In this document: positions 47,576-57,729 of the stretch, piece after piece
Position numbering within the stretch: the stretch's first letter is position 1
How the letters are laid out: each line of letters starts with the position of its first letter
NCBI GenBank assembly: GCA_020064725.1
Contig: JAGTWJ010000011.1
Location: 124,001 to 188,000 of the forward strand
Source of the DNA: Drechslerella dactyloides
Taxonomy: Eukaryota > Ascomycota > Orbiliomycetes > Orbiliales > Orbiliaceae
Reading direction: 5' to 3'
Length of the DNA: 64,000 bases
The notes under the pieces: model-generated
What the model was told of the DNA's origin: nothing
The model's input: the letters and a program-made list of their open reading frames with translations, nothing else
Databases searched by the model: none
Translations under genes and position numbers: made by a program

Positions 47576-47593
47576 GGTCTCGCAAGCCAAGCC
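47576..47593 (+). repeat. Dispersed motif copy
   Basis: GTCTCGCAAGCCAAGCCC preceded by CTG; the core GTCTCGCAAGCCA is perfect. Confidence 0.5.
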
Positions 47594-48497
47594 CGCATAG
47601 TTGCACTGTGCGTTCGAACGGCTTTCGGCTCTCTTCAGACAAAGCACGAGGCTTGCATAACCTGCTGAAGAATCTACACTAGGACGGTTCTCGTATCCGA
47701 ACTCAGCTGGTCCTGGTCGCTGTTGCTTCCGTTCACACTCTGATTGTGTTCGGGTGTACTGCAAATCGATTACTGAGCTCGTGTATCTCTCACAAAGGCT
47801 GGTGTCAAAGTTGCCGCTGGTAGCGGGTTTGTTTCTCGCCTTGCGAGTTTTGTTTCACGGCTGCTGGGGTGAATCAACCTGAGCCTCTAGATCATTTCGG
47901 GCGAACAGGTTTTGGACTTCAGCTGGCTGTGTGCTGCCAGCACCTACTGTTTTGGGGGATCCAACGCCCAAGAGATTACTGAACACGCTTCGGTAGTTGT
48001 ATGGCGTGGGTTTCACAAGCAGGTGATGTCACCTGCCTGCGGCGTACATCCTCGCTACACATCTTTGATCTGGAAATCTGTAGGCTTGGTTTCGCCATTT
48101 GTCGAATTTTTTGATCTTAAGTTCTGTGGCTTCGTTGACATCGCCCTGTTATTCATACATGGTGTCCATAACGATTGCGGCATGAACGGGGTTTACCGTG
48201 TTGCAACGCTGCGAATGAGGAATCTGCAACCTGTGAAAGCTACGATGCCCAGTTTCCTGGAGAAAAACTTGTGATCGGATGAACATGAACAGATCTTGCG
48301 ATGAGATTCATATTGTAACGCCTACTCAAGATCGGATTGTATCATTCCTGCGACCTGGAATCACAGAATTCGCGGAAGATCTCAATTAAACGACTCGAAT
48401 GGAGAGTTCGGAGATAACGAAATGTTCCAAATGCCTGATTTCCTCTATCGGCCCCGACTGCGATCCAAGACATTACACCTGGGCATGCGGTTCCCCC

Positions 48498-49994
48498 TCA
48501 CGAAAGATCAAGCACAACTCGCCCCTGCAGCTTGCCTTCCTCCATATCTCTGAATATCTGCGTCGCCAAAGAGTAGTCCAAACATCAGCCATCGATATCT
48601 TGGTCGGGGAAAGACGCCATGATTAGCAGCTACGATACACGCACCTCGCCCAACTTTTCCAGTTTTAACACGCTCACTTCGACTTTTGCCTCTCCTCTCC
48701 CTGCAGCAGCAAGACATTCTGCAGTTTCGGCCAAGCTGCCGACCGCGGACCCGATGACCTGCTTCTGCTTCGTCGCGATGTGGCTTGCAACCACCCCCTT
48801 TATCGGGGTCTCCTGGCCTTCCGGGATTCCGACACAAACCATCTTTCCGCCCGGTCGCAAGAGACCTATTGCCTGGTCGTAGCTCTTCTGCGAGCTGGTG
48901 GTGACCAGAACAACATGGGCGCCTGGACCTCCGGTCGCAGTCTTCACGGCGTCTGCGAGCTCTTCGTCGGAGTATTTTCTAAAATCGAGGAATGCGTCCG
49001 CACCTAGCTTTCTGCAGAATTCTTCCTTGGTACCGTCGTCGATGGCGATGACCTTACCTTTCTTGCTATTCTTCACGAACTGAATGGCGAGGTGGCCGAG
49101 CCCGCCGCCGGCGCCGGGAATTGCGACCCACTGGTCGGGTTTCACATCAGCTTTCTTGAGAGCCGACCAGACCGTCATCCCGCCGCATAGTAAAGGTGCG
49201 GCAGTCTCGGAGGCCATGTTTTCTGGGATCGGAGTTACGTAATTCGCTGCGGCGAGACAGTACTGTTGGAAGGTTCCGGGGGTGTAGTACCCACTAACGG
49301 TCAGGCTCGGGCAAGATGCATCGAGCGACGCGAGACAAAATTCTGCGGGGAGATCCACCATCCGTAAGGTATGTTTCACATGGAGGGTTCACGGGAGAGC
49401 AAGGTTGAAAGTCTAAGATGCTGGCCACTAACCACATTCGCCGCAGGTAGATTTGATCCATTTGATACCCACGCGCTTGCCGATCATATTGCTGTCAACG
49501 TCCGCACCGGTAGAGACAACTTTACCGATGCCTTCATGCCCGCCAACTTGGTCTGCAGGTGGTCACATGCATTAGCGCCTTGGAGCGAGCGGGGCAGCTT
49601 GGGGAAGGAGCTCGACAGGCGCATACTCGGCGGCGTCGGATAGCGCAAATAGGTCCATGCGTTCTTGCAAACGGCGAGATCGCTACGGCATACTGGAGTG
49701 ATAGATGCGTTAGTGGTCTATTTGTTGGTCCGGGGTGGTCGTGAGACATCAAGATGAGCATGTATGCCCGTGCCCTACCTCCCGAGTGCGTTCTGCATTG
49801 AAAAGCCGCATATCAGATATCTGGTTACTACCTAACTGCTTGTTGACACTGGACAGGATAATTGGACCCGCTTACAGTCTAACGAGCACCTGACCGGGCC
49901 CAGGCTCCGGTATCTCCAACTCCACAACCTTAATCTCCGTCGTCCCAGGGTTGGCGTAGACGGCCGCCTTGTTAGTCTTCCCTTGAGATGCCAT
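48498..49994 (-). CDS. Zinc-dependent alcohol dehydrogenase (yeast ADH type)
   Basis: Six exons: 49876-49994, 49779-49792, 49627-49692, 49433-49552, 48645-49342 and 48498-48557. They total 1077 nt and join in frame to 358 aa. Exon 2 is only 14 nt, yet it restores the family motif (VRLTHSGVCRSDLAVC). Catalytic zinc ligands are visible: Cys in GVCRSD, His in GGHEG, Cys in PLLCGGMTVW. The structural zinc loop has four Cys (CGECEFCLASLDASC). The nucleotide-binding GAGGGLGHLA motif and the C-terminus (GKLQGRVVLDLS) are intact. It interconverts alcohols and aldehydes with NAD(P), presumably in the cytosol; an Asp (AIDD) after the second Rossmann strand favours NAD. A TATA-like sequence lies about 120 bp upstream. 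Missing the micro-exon would truncate automated models. Confidence 0.92.
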
Positions 49995-50113
49995 TGCGAT
50001 GATTGGAGAGTGTGTTGGCTGTGTTATTTTGCGACCAGGAGTTTGAACTGGAAGGTTCTTCGGAGGGACCGCGGAGAAGAATGGAACGCGTTTAGCAATC
50101 AGGGTAGAGATTG

Positions 50114-50122
50114 CTATATATG
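50114..50122 (-). promoter_or_regulatory. TATA-like element of the alcohol dehydrogenase gene
   Basis: ATATATAGC on the minus strand, about 120 bp before the ATG at 49994. Confidence 0.4.
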
Positions 50123-50124
50123 TG

Positions 50125-51985
50125 CGTAGTGGTCCTTGCCTCGATTTCGTGTCACAGCCTGCTCACAGGATTTGCACTGTTTGTAACATTGCACGAGACA
50201 TGACTGAGTATTCCCGAGGCTCGGCTCGTGCTTCCGGGCTTTCAAGCGAGCCGGTTCAGAATTAATTCGGCCACGGTTAGATTACATGGGTAGTCGTAAC
50301 ACTGATGCTTCCCCGTTGGGTTCCGTTCAGCTGATCTGTGCGTATTTGCTCGTTTCCCGAAAGGCTGTCGTCATCAGGTTACGAGACAGGGCGGGGAGCG
50401 GGGAACTCGGAATCTGGGGATGAGGCTGTCGTCCCTCCACACTTTCGCTTAGTGCCGGCGACGACATGGTACCTGCGGGGCATGTGGGCCAATCCTCAGT
50501 GCGACCGTGCCGAGATTTATCCATGGCTGCTCGTTTGAGGCCTCCCCTGCCCTGACGGTGATTCCCGTATCCTGCAATAGGGTTGGAGTGGAGCTAGTTA
50601 CTACGAGGACGCCCCCGGAAGGCCTCGGGCCGATGGGTATCGATATCCGGTATATGGACTAGTACAGCTCTTATATCCTTGTTTGGAAGCATGGTATCTT
50701 CGATGCCCGTGTCTGTCATACACTGTCCAAATGCGTATGGTTGCCGGTACATGATCTGGCGCTTATGGTCATTTCGGACGGCTGACGGCGACCAGAGCTA
50801 ATCGTTCTTCGTCGGGGAATCAATGTTTCCTATAACGGACTTAGCCGCCATGACACCGAGTGCTGGCATCGAAGGCCGTTCGCCTTCTCACCGTTGAAGA
50901 TGGCCATGAAGCGTTTAGCGGCGTTCTAAGTGGCCGTAAGCTAGAAATTTCGAGGTCTATCTGATGGTGATAAGATCGTTCAAGTTCCAGGTGTCTGTTG
51001 ACTGAGATGGTGCGATCTGATCTGGCTCCGGTTCATGGGACTCTCTGGGTTTAGAGCATGCACCAGAGCAGTGCTCGTTTCTATAAGCAGATGTGCCTAG
51101 CAGTGCAATGTTATTACGTATCAGTGTTGAATGATAAGGCAACAGGATAGAGTCACTTATTCACATCGCAATTGGAGATTTCCTCCTCGCATGGTTGCGG
51201 CCATGATTGTTTAAGGACCTGCGATGGTCTGCAATGGGCACAAGCAGCGCTGCAGCGCTGCCGCACTGAAGAGATATTCCAGATACCGGAGGTATAGAAT
51301 ATAGCTAAGCTGATCCTAGTATCGTGATGGTCTATAGTTTCTCTGATAGTAGCGTAGGGGCCTTGCCCTCCCTGGTCGGTATCTTGATGTATCGAATGAT
51401 AAGGGGAGTATATGATCTGTTGGTAACCCGGTGTGCTCCTGTAAGTCAAACGTCTCTAATGACGATGATGTTATGTGGGATCCATCCGGCTGTCCACCAA
51501 AGGAGATCGTCCTTGGCCCATTAGATTGAGGGAAAGACGATGTGCCTCTCATGTTCATCAGACATCTCACTCTCCTCCAAGGCTATTCGGATGGCAACTC
51601 TTGCTGGGGTAGTGAGTGCAACATACTCTTGAAGGTGTCGATAGCTCGGAATCCCTCAGCGGTGAACGTTTGGATCCCCTTGAGCGTCGCGCTGGAGGAG
51701 TATTTAAAGAAGCCGCCCCCCCACCATTGGAGCCGGAAGTCAACTCGTAAACCATCTCCTGTCCATCACCCTCGAGAAGCCTGTCTCCTCATCACCCTTT
51801 TCCCGTTGTCATTCTCCCAAGGCCCGTCCATCGGTATCATTGATACGCAATCTGGATCCTATCAATCCGTATCGGAGCCTCCCTTTCCTTGCTTTTGCTC
51901 CTCCCTCTGTCTTCGCCCGAAGCCCTTGAATCCTGCGGACTAGTCGACCATCAAGCATCACCCTTGAGGGCCAGCACTGGACTGC
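50125..51985. other. Intergenic interval, divergent promoter region
   Basis: No supported gene. On the minus strand at 51153-51755 three overlapping frames are open, including a Tyr/Gln-rich stretch (STPGYQQIIYSPYHSIHQ near 51445). I could not join these into a gene with good splice sites. The right end (CT-rich, ~51700-51985) looks like the 5' UTR and promoter of the CCCH gene. Confidence 0.4.
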
Positions 51986-51989
51986 TGTC

Positions 51990-54509
51990 ATGCCGAGAAA
52001 GTAAGTCCCATACAGTCCTTTGTTCAAAGAAGATGGCCTCCTCTAACGTTCTCATAGTAGGCTTTGCTGGGGTTTCCTCGGCGGCTACTGCCCAAGAGGC
52101 CAGTCTTGCATTTACGACCATGGCGATAGAATCGGGGCTCAATCCAAGTAAGTAGCATTTCATGCCCTCTGACATTCTCCTTGTTCGATTCCAGTATGAC
52201 TGACGGTCGTATACTCGGTGAAGTGAGCTCTGCCGCTTCCAATATGCTAGTCGATGTGGTTATCGTCAGTACTGTGGCCGCAAACACACCATCATAGAGA
52301 TGGCCAACTTGGCACCGTTGATCCGGATATGGAAAGACGATGTGAGGCCGAACCGAGAGATGTCTCCTCGTGTCCTTGCTGACTGGTTCAGTAAGGCTGT
52401 CGATTACTTCATGGACGGTGATATTGACGCCCGTTGCAAAGTTTTCGAAGTCCTTTCTTCTCCCCGAGTTCTGCAACAGCTGAAATCCTGCTTGTCTCCC
52501 AACTTCCTTGCTCAAAGATGGGCCCCTGCCATAAACTATCATGATCATATCATCCCCATCCTCAAGATGCTGTCTGATCCAATCATCCGTACACACCCCC
52601 CCACAATGGCGTACGCGAAGATCATATACGCTGTTGTCATGGATGTCTCGAACCGAGCCTTCTGGGCGAAGGTCTCAGACATGCTCGACGAAGCCTTTCG
52701 TCTGGCTCCGTTCCAGATTGGTCCCCAGATGAGTGGTATGATGATGATCTTCATGAACTCGATCGAATTCGATTCCAAGAACCTGGGCAATCCTATCATC
52801 CAGGATGCTCTGCCGAGGATGAAAGCTCATCTGGAGAAGTTGAAGGCTCGCCAATTTGAAGGTGACCTCAATCCCACCATGGTTTCGTCGTTCAACATTC
52901 TTGAACAGAAGACACGGGGGCCCATGCGGTCGGCAGGGTCTCAAACCGAGCAACTGCCTGGCCAGCTGCGAGCTCTTGAGATCAGTCGGCAATTTGAGAT
53001 GCAAGAATATCTTCGAACGATAGACGCAAGGTTCCGTCGAGGCGACCTCGTTTCAGAGATTGGGTTTCTTGGTGACGAGCAAGAACGGGAACACGAGAGA
53101 GATGCTGCTGAAGATAACAGCTCTGAAAGGTGAGTTAGCATGGATCTTGAACACAGTGTAGCTTGAGGTTTTTAGGTATACTGTACTAACCGCAATTGCT
53201 GTAACAGTCCCGATGACGGCAAGGAACCTGAGCTTGCTTTGGAAGAAAGACGGGGCTTCAAAGCCCAATTCGACCATGTTGACGAGATTCAAGCTATGGA
53301 CCCCTATGGGTTGTTCCAGACCAAACGTGGCAAAAGTAAGCTTCAGAGCGATCGCGCTTCCGATATCAACGTGCTGTAAAATGCTGATTGAAGACAGGCG
53401 AGCCCAAGCCGATGATATTCACGATTGAGGATGGTGACTATCTCTTAGACCAATGGCTGGAGCGAGGCAAGGATCCTGAGGAGATGAACATGGACTGGGG
53501 CAAGTCAGCAGACATCAAGTCTATGAAGTGGTTCCTGCAAATGACTCTTACCCTCTTCAACGGCGCCACCACCGAAACTCGTCTCCAGTTCCTTTCAAAG
53601 TACTACCTGAAAGAGCCATATATCGGCAAATTCCGGGAGTGCTTGAGGGTCAAGTTGCCAACGAACGGGATCAACCACCCGTCTCCGAAGTACAACGACC
53701 ACGTCTCGCCTACTATCCACATCATGTCCCATGATGATGTCGCCCAGCGAGAGGAATTTCAAGGTGTTCGGGCTCAGATGTCTAAAATGATGGCTGCTCA
53801 GCCTGATTTCCTCTATGGCATTGAAGGGTACCTCCGGACTCACCTCATGCATAAAGCAATCACTCAAGATATGCTTGCTAGGGCTACGAAAGACATCATT
53901 GTGATTCTTGAGGGCGTATTCAAACTGGTCGATGGCGATGATATCTCTGTTGAATTCCGTCACGAGGCAAAGACGTTCCTCAAGTTTGCGTGGGAGCTTG
54001 AGCAAAGAAAGCTTCCGTCTGAGAGGACCTGCGCTCTTATGTTTGAAAAGATTGCCCAGAATATCAGTGCCCATGCCAAGTTGTTCCCGGTGCCAAGGGA
54101 GTTCATTGGGTGTCGTTCTCGTCAAGAGAATGAAGCTAGAAACTCACAGGCTGGAAGCAGTCGCGATCCAACTATGAATGAGATGGACAAGGAGCTCCGA
54201 ACTCGTGCTCGAGAGGGTAAACTGATCCGTCCGCTTGGCGATTTTCTTGGTAAAGGTCGTCGACGAGCTGATGATGAGGAATCGTGGGGAGACGGGGAGC
54301 CGATTGTGCACCGTGTCTCTTGGAGACCGGAGGGCAAAGAGAAGGAGCCAAAACAAGAGAACAAAGAACCGACGAAGCCAATGAACAGTGAGCAAGCCCT
54401 CAAGTATCTCGAGGACTGCAAGGCTATGGAAAGTCGACTTGGCTGTGCATCTGCTGCTGAAGACGCAAAGAAAGAACTGAAGGTCGGGTCTCAGCTGCCC
54501 CAGAAGTAA
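51990..54509 (+). CDS. Tandem CCCH zinc-finger protein with large helical domain
   Basis: Five exons: 51990-52000, 52058-52147, 52224-53129, 53208-53335 and 53398-54509 (748 aa, in frame throughout). The first coding exon is only 11 nt. The N-terminus carries two CCCH fingers with identical spacing C-x7-C-x5-C-x3-H: C7, C15, C21, H25 and C37, C45, C51, H55. The second is split from the first by intron 2 (branch CTGAC, acceptor GAAG). The next ~600 residues are helix-rich (MSPRVLADWFSKAVDYFMDG; ADIKSMKWFLQMTLTLF) and look like armadillo/HEAT-type repeats. The C-terminus is charged and disordered. CCCH fingers usually bind RNA, so an RNA-related role is likely. I suspect similarity to the N-terminal part of fungal NFX1/ZNFX1-type proteins, not verified. 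The TAA stop overlaps a perfect GTAAGT donor, so an alternative short C-terminus ending near 54610 is possible. Confidence 0.78.
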
Positions 54510-54713
54510 GTACCTTTCTATTGTTTATCATTGAGTATGATTTCTACCTACGGGGACGTTTGGACGGTGCTTCCCACAGACAGCTGTTGTCGAACCCTCA
54601 AGTGTCGTGATCGATGTTGCTTCTGCCGCCGCAGATTGGCGGTTGATGGTTGTTGGATGGGGAGCACTGCTTCCACGGTTTGTTGCGTATTGATATTCCC
54701 CCGGAGAACCTCC

Positions 54714-54721
54714 TATAAATA
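54714..54721 (+). promoter_or_regulatory. TATA box of the Cys/His-rich protein gene
   Basis: TATAAATA lies 80 bp before the ATG at 54801, followed by a long pyrimidine-rich stretch and CACAATG. It supports a separate gene rather than a further exon of the upstream CCCH gene. Confidence 0.55.
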
Positions 54722-54800
54722 GTCGCCCTCTCTTCCTGGTCTCTCCTCCTCTCTTCTTCCTCCTTCACATTCACCATTTTTCTGCCTCCCCCCACCCACA

Positions 54801-56113
54801 ATGAGAAAACGAAGATATTTGTTCAAGCCCTCCTGGTCCAGCGGCCTTCGAAACAAACCTTTGAGAGACAGAGCATTTTTTACTCGTCTCTCTCGTTGTC
54901 GGCGCATTAAGAACCAGAGCTCGATGGTACTAGAAAGTGTCTTCGATGCCCATAGGTATAATGCACCCCTCCATCTACCCATCACCCTCCCTTCCCCCAG
55001 ACGGGAGGTTAAGCACTGAGGATCATCCATTCCTCGAGGCATCATCTCCCAATTGTTTATCAATAGCCCAGTGGTACATCACATCATTTCAGAGTCGAAG
55101 ACTCACCGCAGCCATCCTCGGAGCCCCCCGCCTCCTGTTGTCATACACAAATGGAGTTTCGCCTTCAAGCATCTTCAGCTATAGTCACATCTTTAACAAT
55201 GGACGGCTTATACTAATGCGATTGATTACGTAGGGCAAGTCAAACGGGGGAAGCCGCCGGTGCGGTGGAACCTGCCCCGGGGAGTGTCGCTTGCAGCGGC
55301 ACTCCTGTCAGTGGGTCGGGTTCTGTCGGCATTGGCAGCCCCCGGGAGACAAAACCTCCTGGCAAGACCAGAGACGGCGAGAGGCGCCCACGTGTGGGCC
55401 AGCCGATCGTCTTTGGGCCGCGTCCTAACGACCGGCGCACGAGGGAGTATTATGCTCAAGGGCAGAGGGCCCAACCGGTGGCTGCGCCAGAGCGGCAAGT
55501 GGAGGCAACCGAGCCTCCAGCACCGACCTCTTCTCGCCTCGTCCTCTGGCGTCGCCCTAGGCTGGAGACCTCTGCGTCTGCGTCTGCGTCCATCGGCACC
55601 GCAGAGCAGCTGGCCGCGGCCGAAGGAGCTGAGCCGCCATCGCATGCGGCCGCCCTTCCTGCGGCGACGACAACAGCAGCACCACGACTCCCACAACGTC
55701 TCCCGCCGCTACCACCATCCCAACGGCCCCAAGCGGAACGGATGATGCCACCACCACGCGCCTTCCCAGCAATGGGCACTCTTACTTGTGGCCACCCGCG
55801 CTATCTGCAGTACGACGAGACCAACTGCCCAGAGCTCGTCAACAAAGTCACGCAGGTCTGCGGGCACGTGGCGCTTGTCGAGTGCTCGAACAAGATGCGC
55901 CACTGGAGGTGCTGGGCACGATGCAGCAAGCTTCTGCCGTGCGGTCACGACTGTGGCCATTGCTGCAGCGAATGTCTCCAGGAGGTGAAGGTTGATGGGA
56001 CCCCCGTCTGGGTGCACTTGGCTTGCCGAGAGTGCAAGAAGCTCCGCTATCTGGAGCAGAAGGAGAAGGAAACGGCCGAGAAGGCAGCAGGCAGAAGTGG
56101 GGGGCAAGCTTAG
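54801..56113 (+). CDS. Cys/His-rich zinc-module protein
   Basis: Exon 1 is 54801-54955 and exon 2 is 55234-56113 (344 aa). The 278-bp intron (GTATAA to GTAG) splits an Arg codon. The N-terminal ~230 residues are basic, then Ala/Pro/Ser-rich and probably disordered. The C-terminal ~110 residues hold many Cys/His: LTCGHPRYL, NCPELV, VCGHVALVEC, WRCWARC, LPCGHDCGHCCSEC and LACREC, followed by a Lys/Glu helix. This resembles a RING/NFX1-like zinc-binding module, but I cannot place it in a named family. The spacing C-x10-CGH-x5-C is repeated in the C-terminus of the opposite-strand gene at 57730-59908. It starts ~290 bp after the CCCH gene on the same strand and may be functionally or evolutionarily linked to it. 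Confidence 0.72.
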
Positions 56114-57725
56114 AGGTGGATGTTTCTTTTTCCTTGTACCCTTTTCATATTCCTACATCATGCGAGCTGGCAACAGTGTTCTACTTGTGGGAAATTTTCT
56201 TTGTTCGTACTATGCATCACGGGGCTGTTTCCTGGTCGTTTTTTGTTTCTGGTTGTCCTATTTCCTCCACCACCTCTCGATATCCTCTACCGATGCTTCT
56301 TTCCTGTCGTGTGCTTTGCCTGTTGATAGCGCGGCAGCTCGCCATATTCATGTCGCCATAGGCGAGGCTGCAAGGATATCTGGAGGCCTCTTACTATAAT
56401 GTTGCCTAGCAGGGCCTCCTTTCAATAATATTTTCAATCGCTGGGCTAACCGTACGCTCCTCGGAAAGTCCTGCGTAAATCTAAGTGATCAATCATGGTT
56501 TGATGTAGCTGATACACTCTGAGAGCTTGCTCTTTGAGTATCAATCTCGATAACTAAGTACTGTAAACACTAGCGTTCGCAATTGAATGTGGTCCAGCAT
56601 CTTGGCAGGATTGTAGCGCGCAGATAGGTTTATATATAAACGAGATCTTTAGGTCTGGAGTGGCGTCAATTGAGTTCAACTAGGCTTTCAATCTAGAATT
56701 GCGAGTGTCACCTCAATTCGAACAAGCTTATATCATCAAGACTTCGGCCGGTCGATGCCCGATGTTAATCTCGATGGGTATCCCGATCCCTCTAAGCGAG
56801 AATAGCACACTGGGCTGGGTGAGTGTATAGCGGAGCTACGGTTCCATCGATCCAATGCCCTTGAACAGGATATCAATAAATCGCGGAGAAAAAGCTGAGT
56901 ACCGATCATAATATCAACCGAATTGCGGGAAGCTTCAAGTAGCACCAAGTCTTCCCTGTGCTCATACATATGCCGTTGATAGATGGAGAGTTGCAACTGT
57001 ACCTTCTCAAGTTTTAACTTGACATCATCTATACTAAAATATGATATCTAAATCAGTAGACCCATGATACCTGATGTCTGTATCAATGGATACCCGTGGC
57101 TGGGTTCGAAGGCCAGTTATACCATGCACGAACTAGAGAGTATGTATAGCAAGGGTGTTGAGAGTCGGAACTTATGCTAACAATGTATTCATAAATTTAC
57201 TGACCGAGGACTCTATCGTATGGATAGGCAACCGCAGCAGCGGACTATTTAATCGCAGTCTCCTTGTGTAAAAGCTCTCAGCTGGGGTACTATTTGTTTC
57301 ATGGGACTACAAACCACAGGAAGAATCACGAACTTGAAGTAGATTTTATAACGCGCGTGTGCGTTCCTGTTGTAAACGCACGACGTGCATATGGACAAGG
57401 GATTGCAAACAATGACGCGGGGATGATAACGAACACGAGAAACGTGAAAACGCTCCGGGAGCTCCTAATAATACAAGAAAGAAGCAAGTTCTAAGTAGTC
57501 ACGCGTAGAGCATAAACGACTGAGAGATGGATATCATAATGTGAATGGAGCAGCAACAGTGCTCAGAAATATTTGACGTCAGGAAGGTAAACTATCGGGA
57601 AGACATGATATAAGCAGGGTGACCAGAACAATGAAACAGAACAGTAAGAAAAGGAAAGCCTTCACCTGTCACTACGAGAAACTGGCTAGAGAAAACCGCC
57701 CGCACGATCTAACTTTACTGGCATT
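56114..57725. other. Intergenic interval between convergent zinc-module genes
   Basis: AT-rich, 1.6 kb. Short ORFs only; the left 250 bp is 3' UTR-like. No recognised repeats. Confidence 0.4.
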
Positions 57726-57729
57726 CAAC

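Larger units (their letters stand above)
46560..48495. other. Gene-poor interval with two motif copies
   Basis: No supported gene. Two copies of the dispersed motif lie 65 bp apart at 47511 and 47576. Confidence 0.4.

Noticed and set aside
51153..51755. Possible third Tyr/Gln-rich gene on the minus strand
   Set aside because: A Tyr/Gln-rich stretch is present, but no CxxC cluster could be found upstream and the candidate introns (44 bp or out of phase) were poor.
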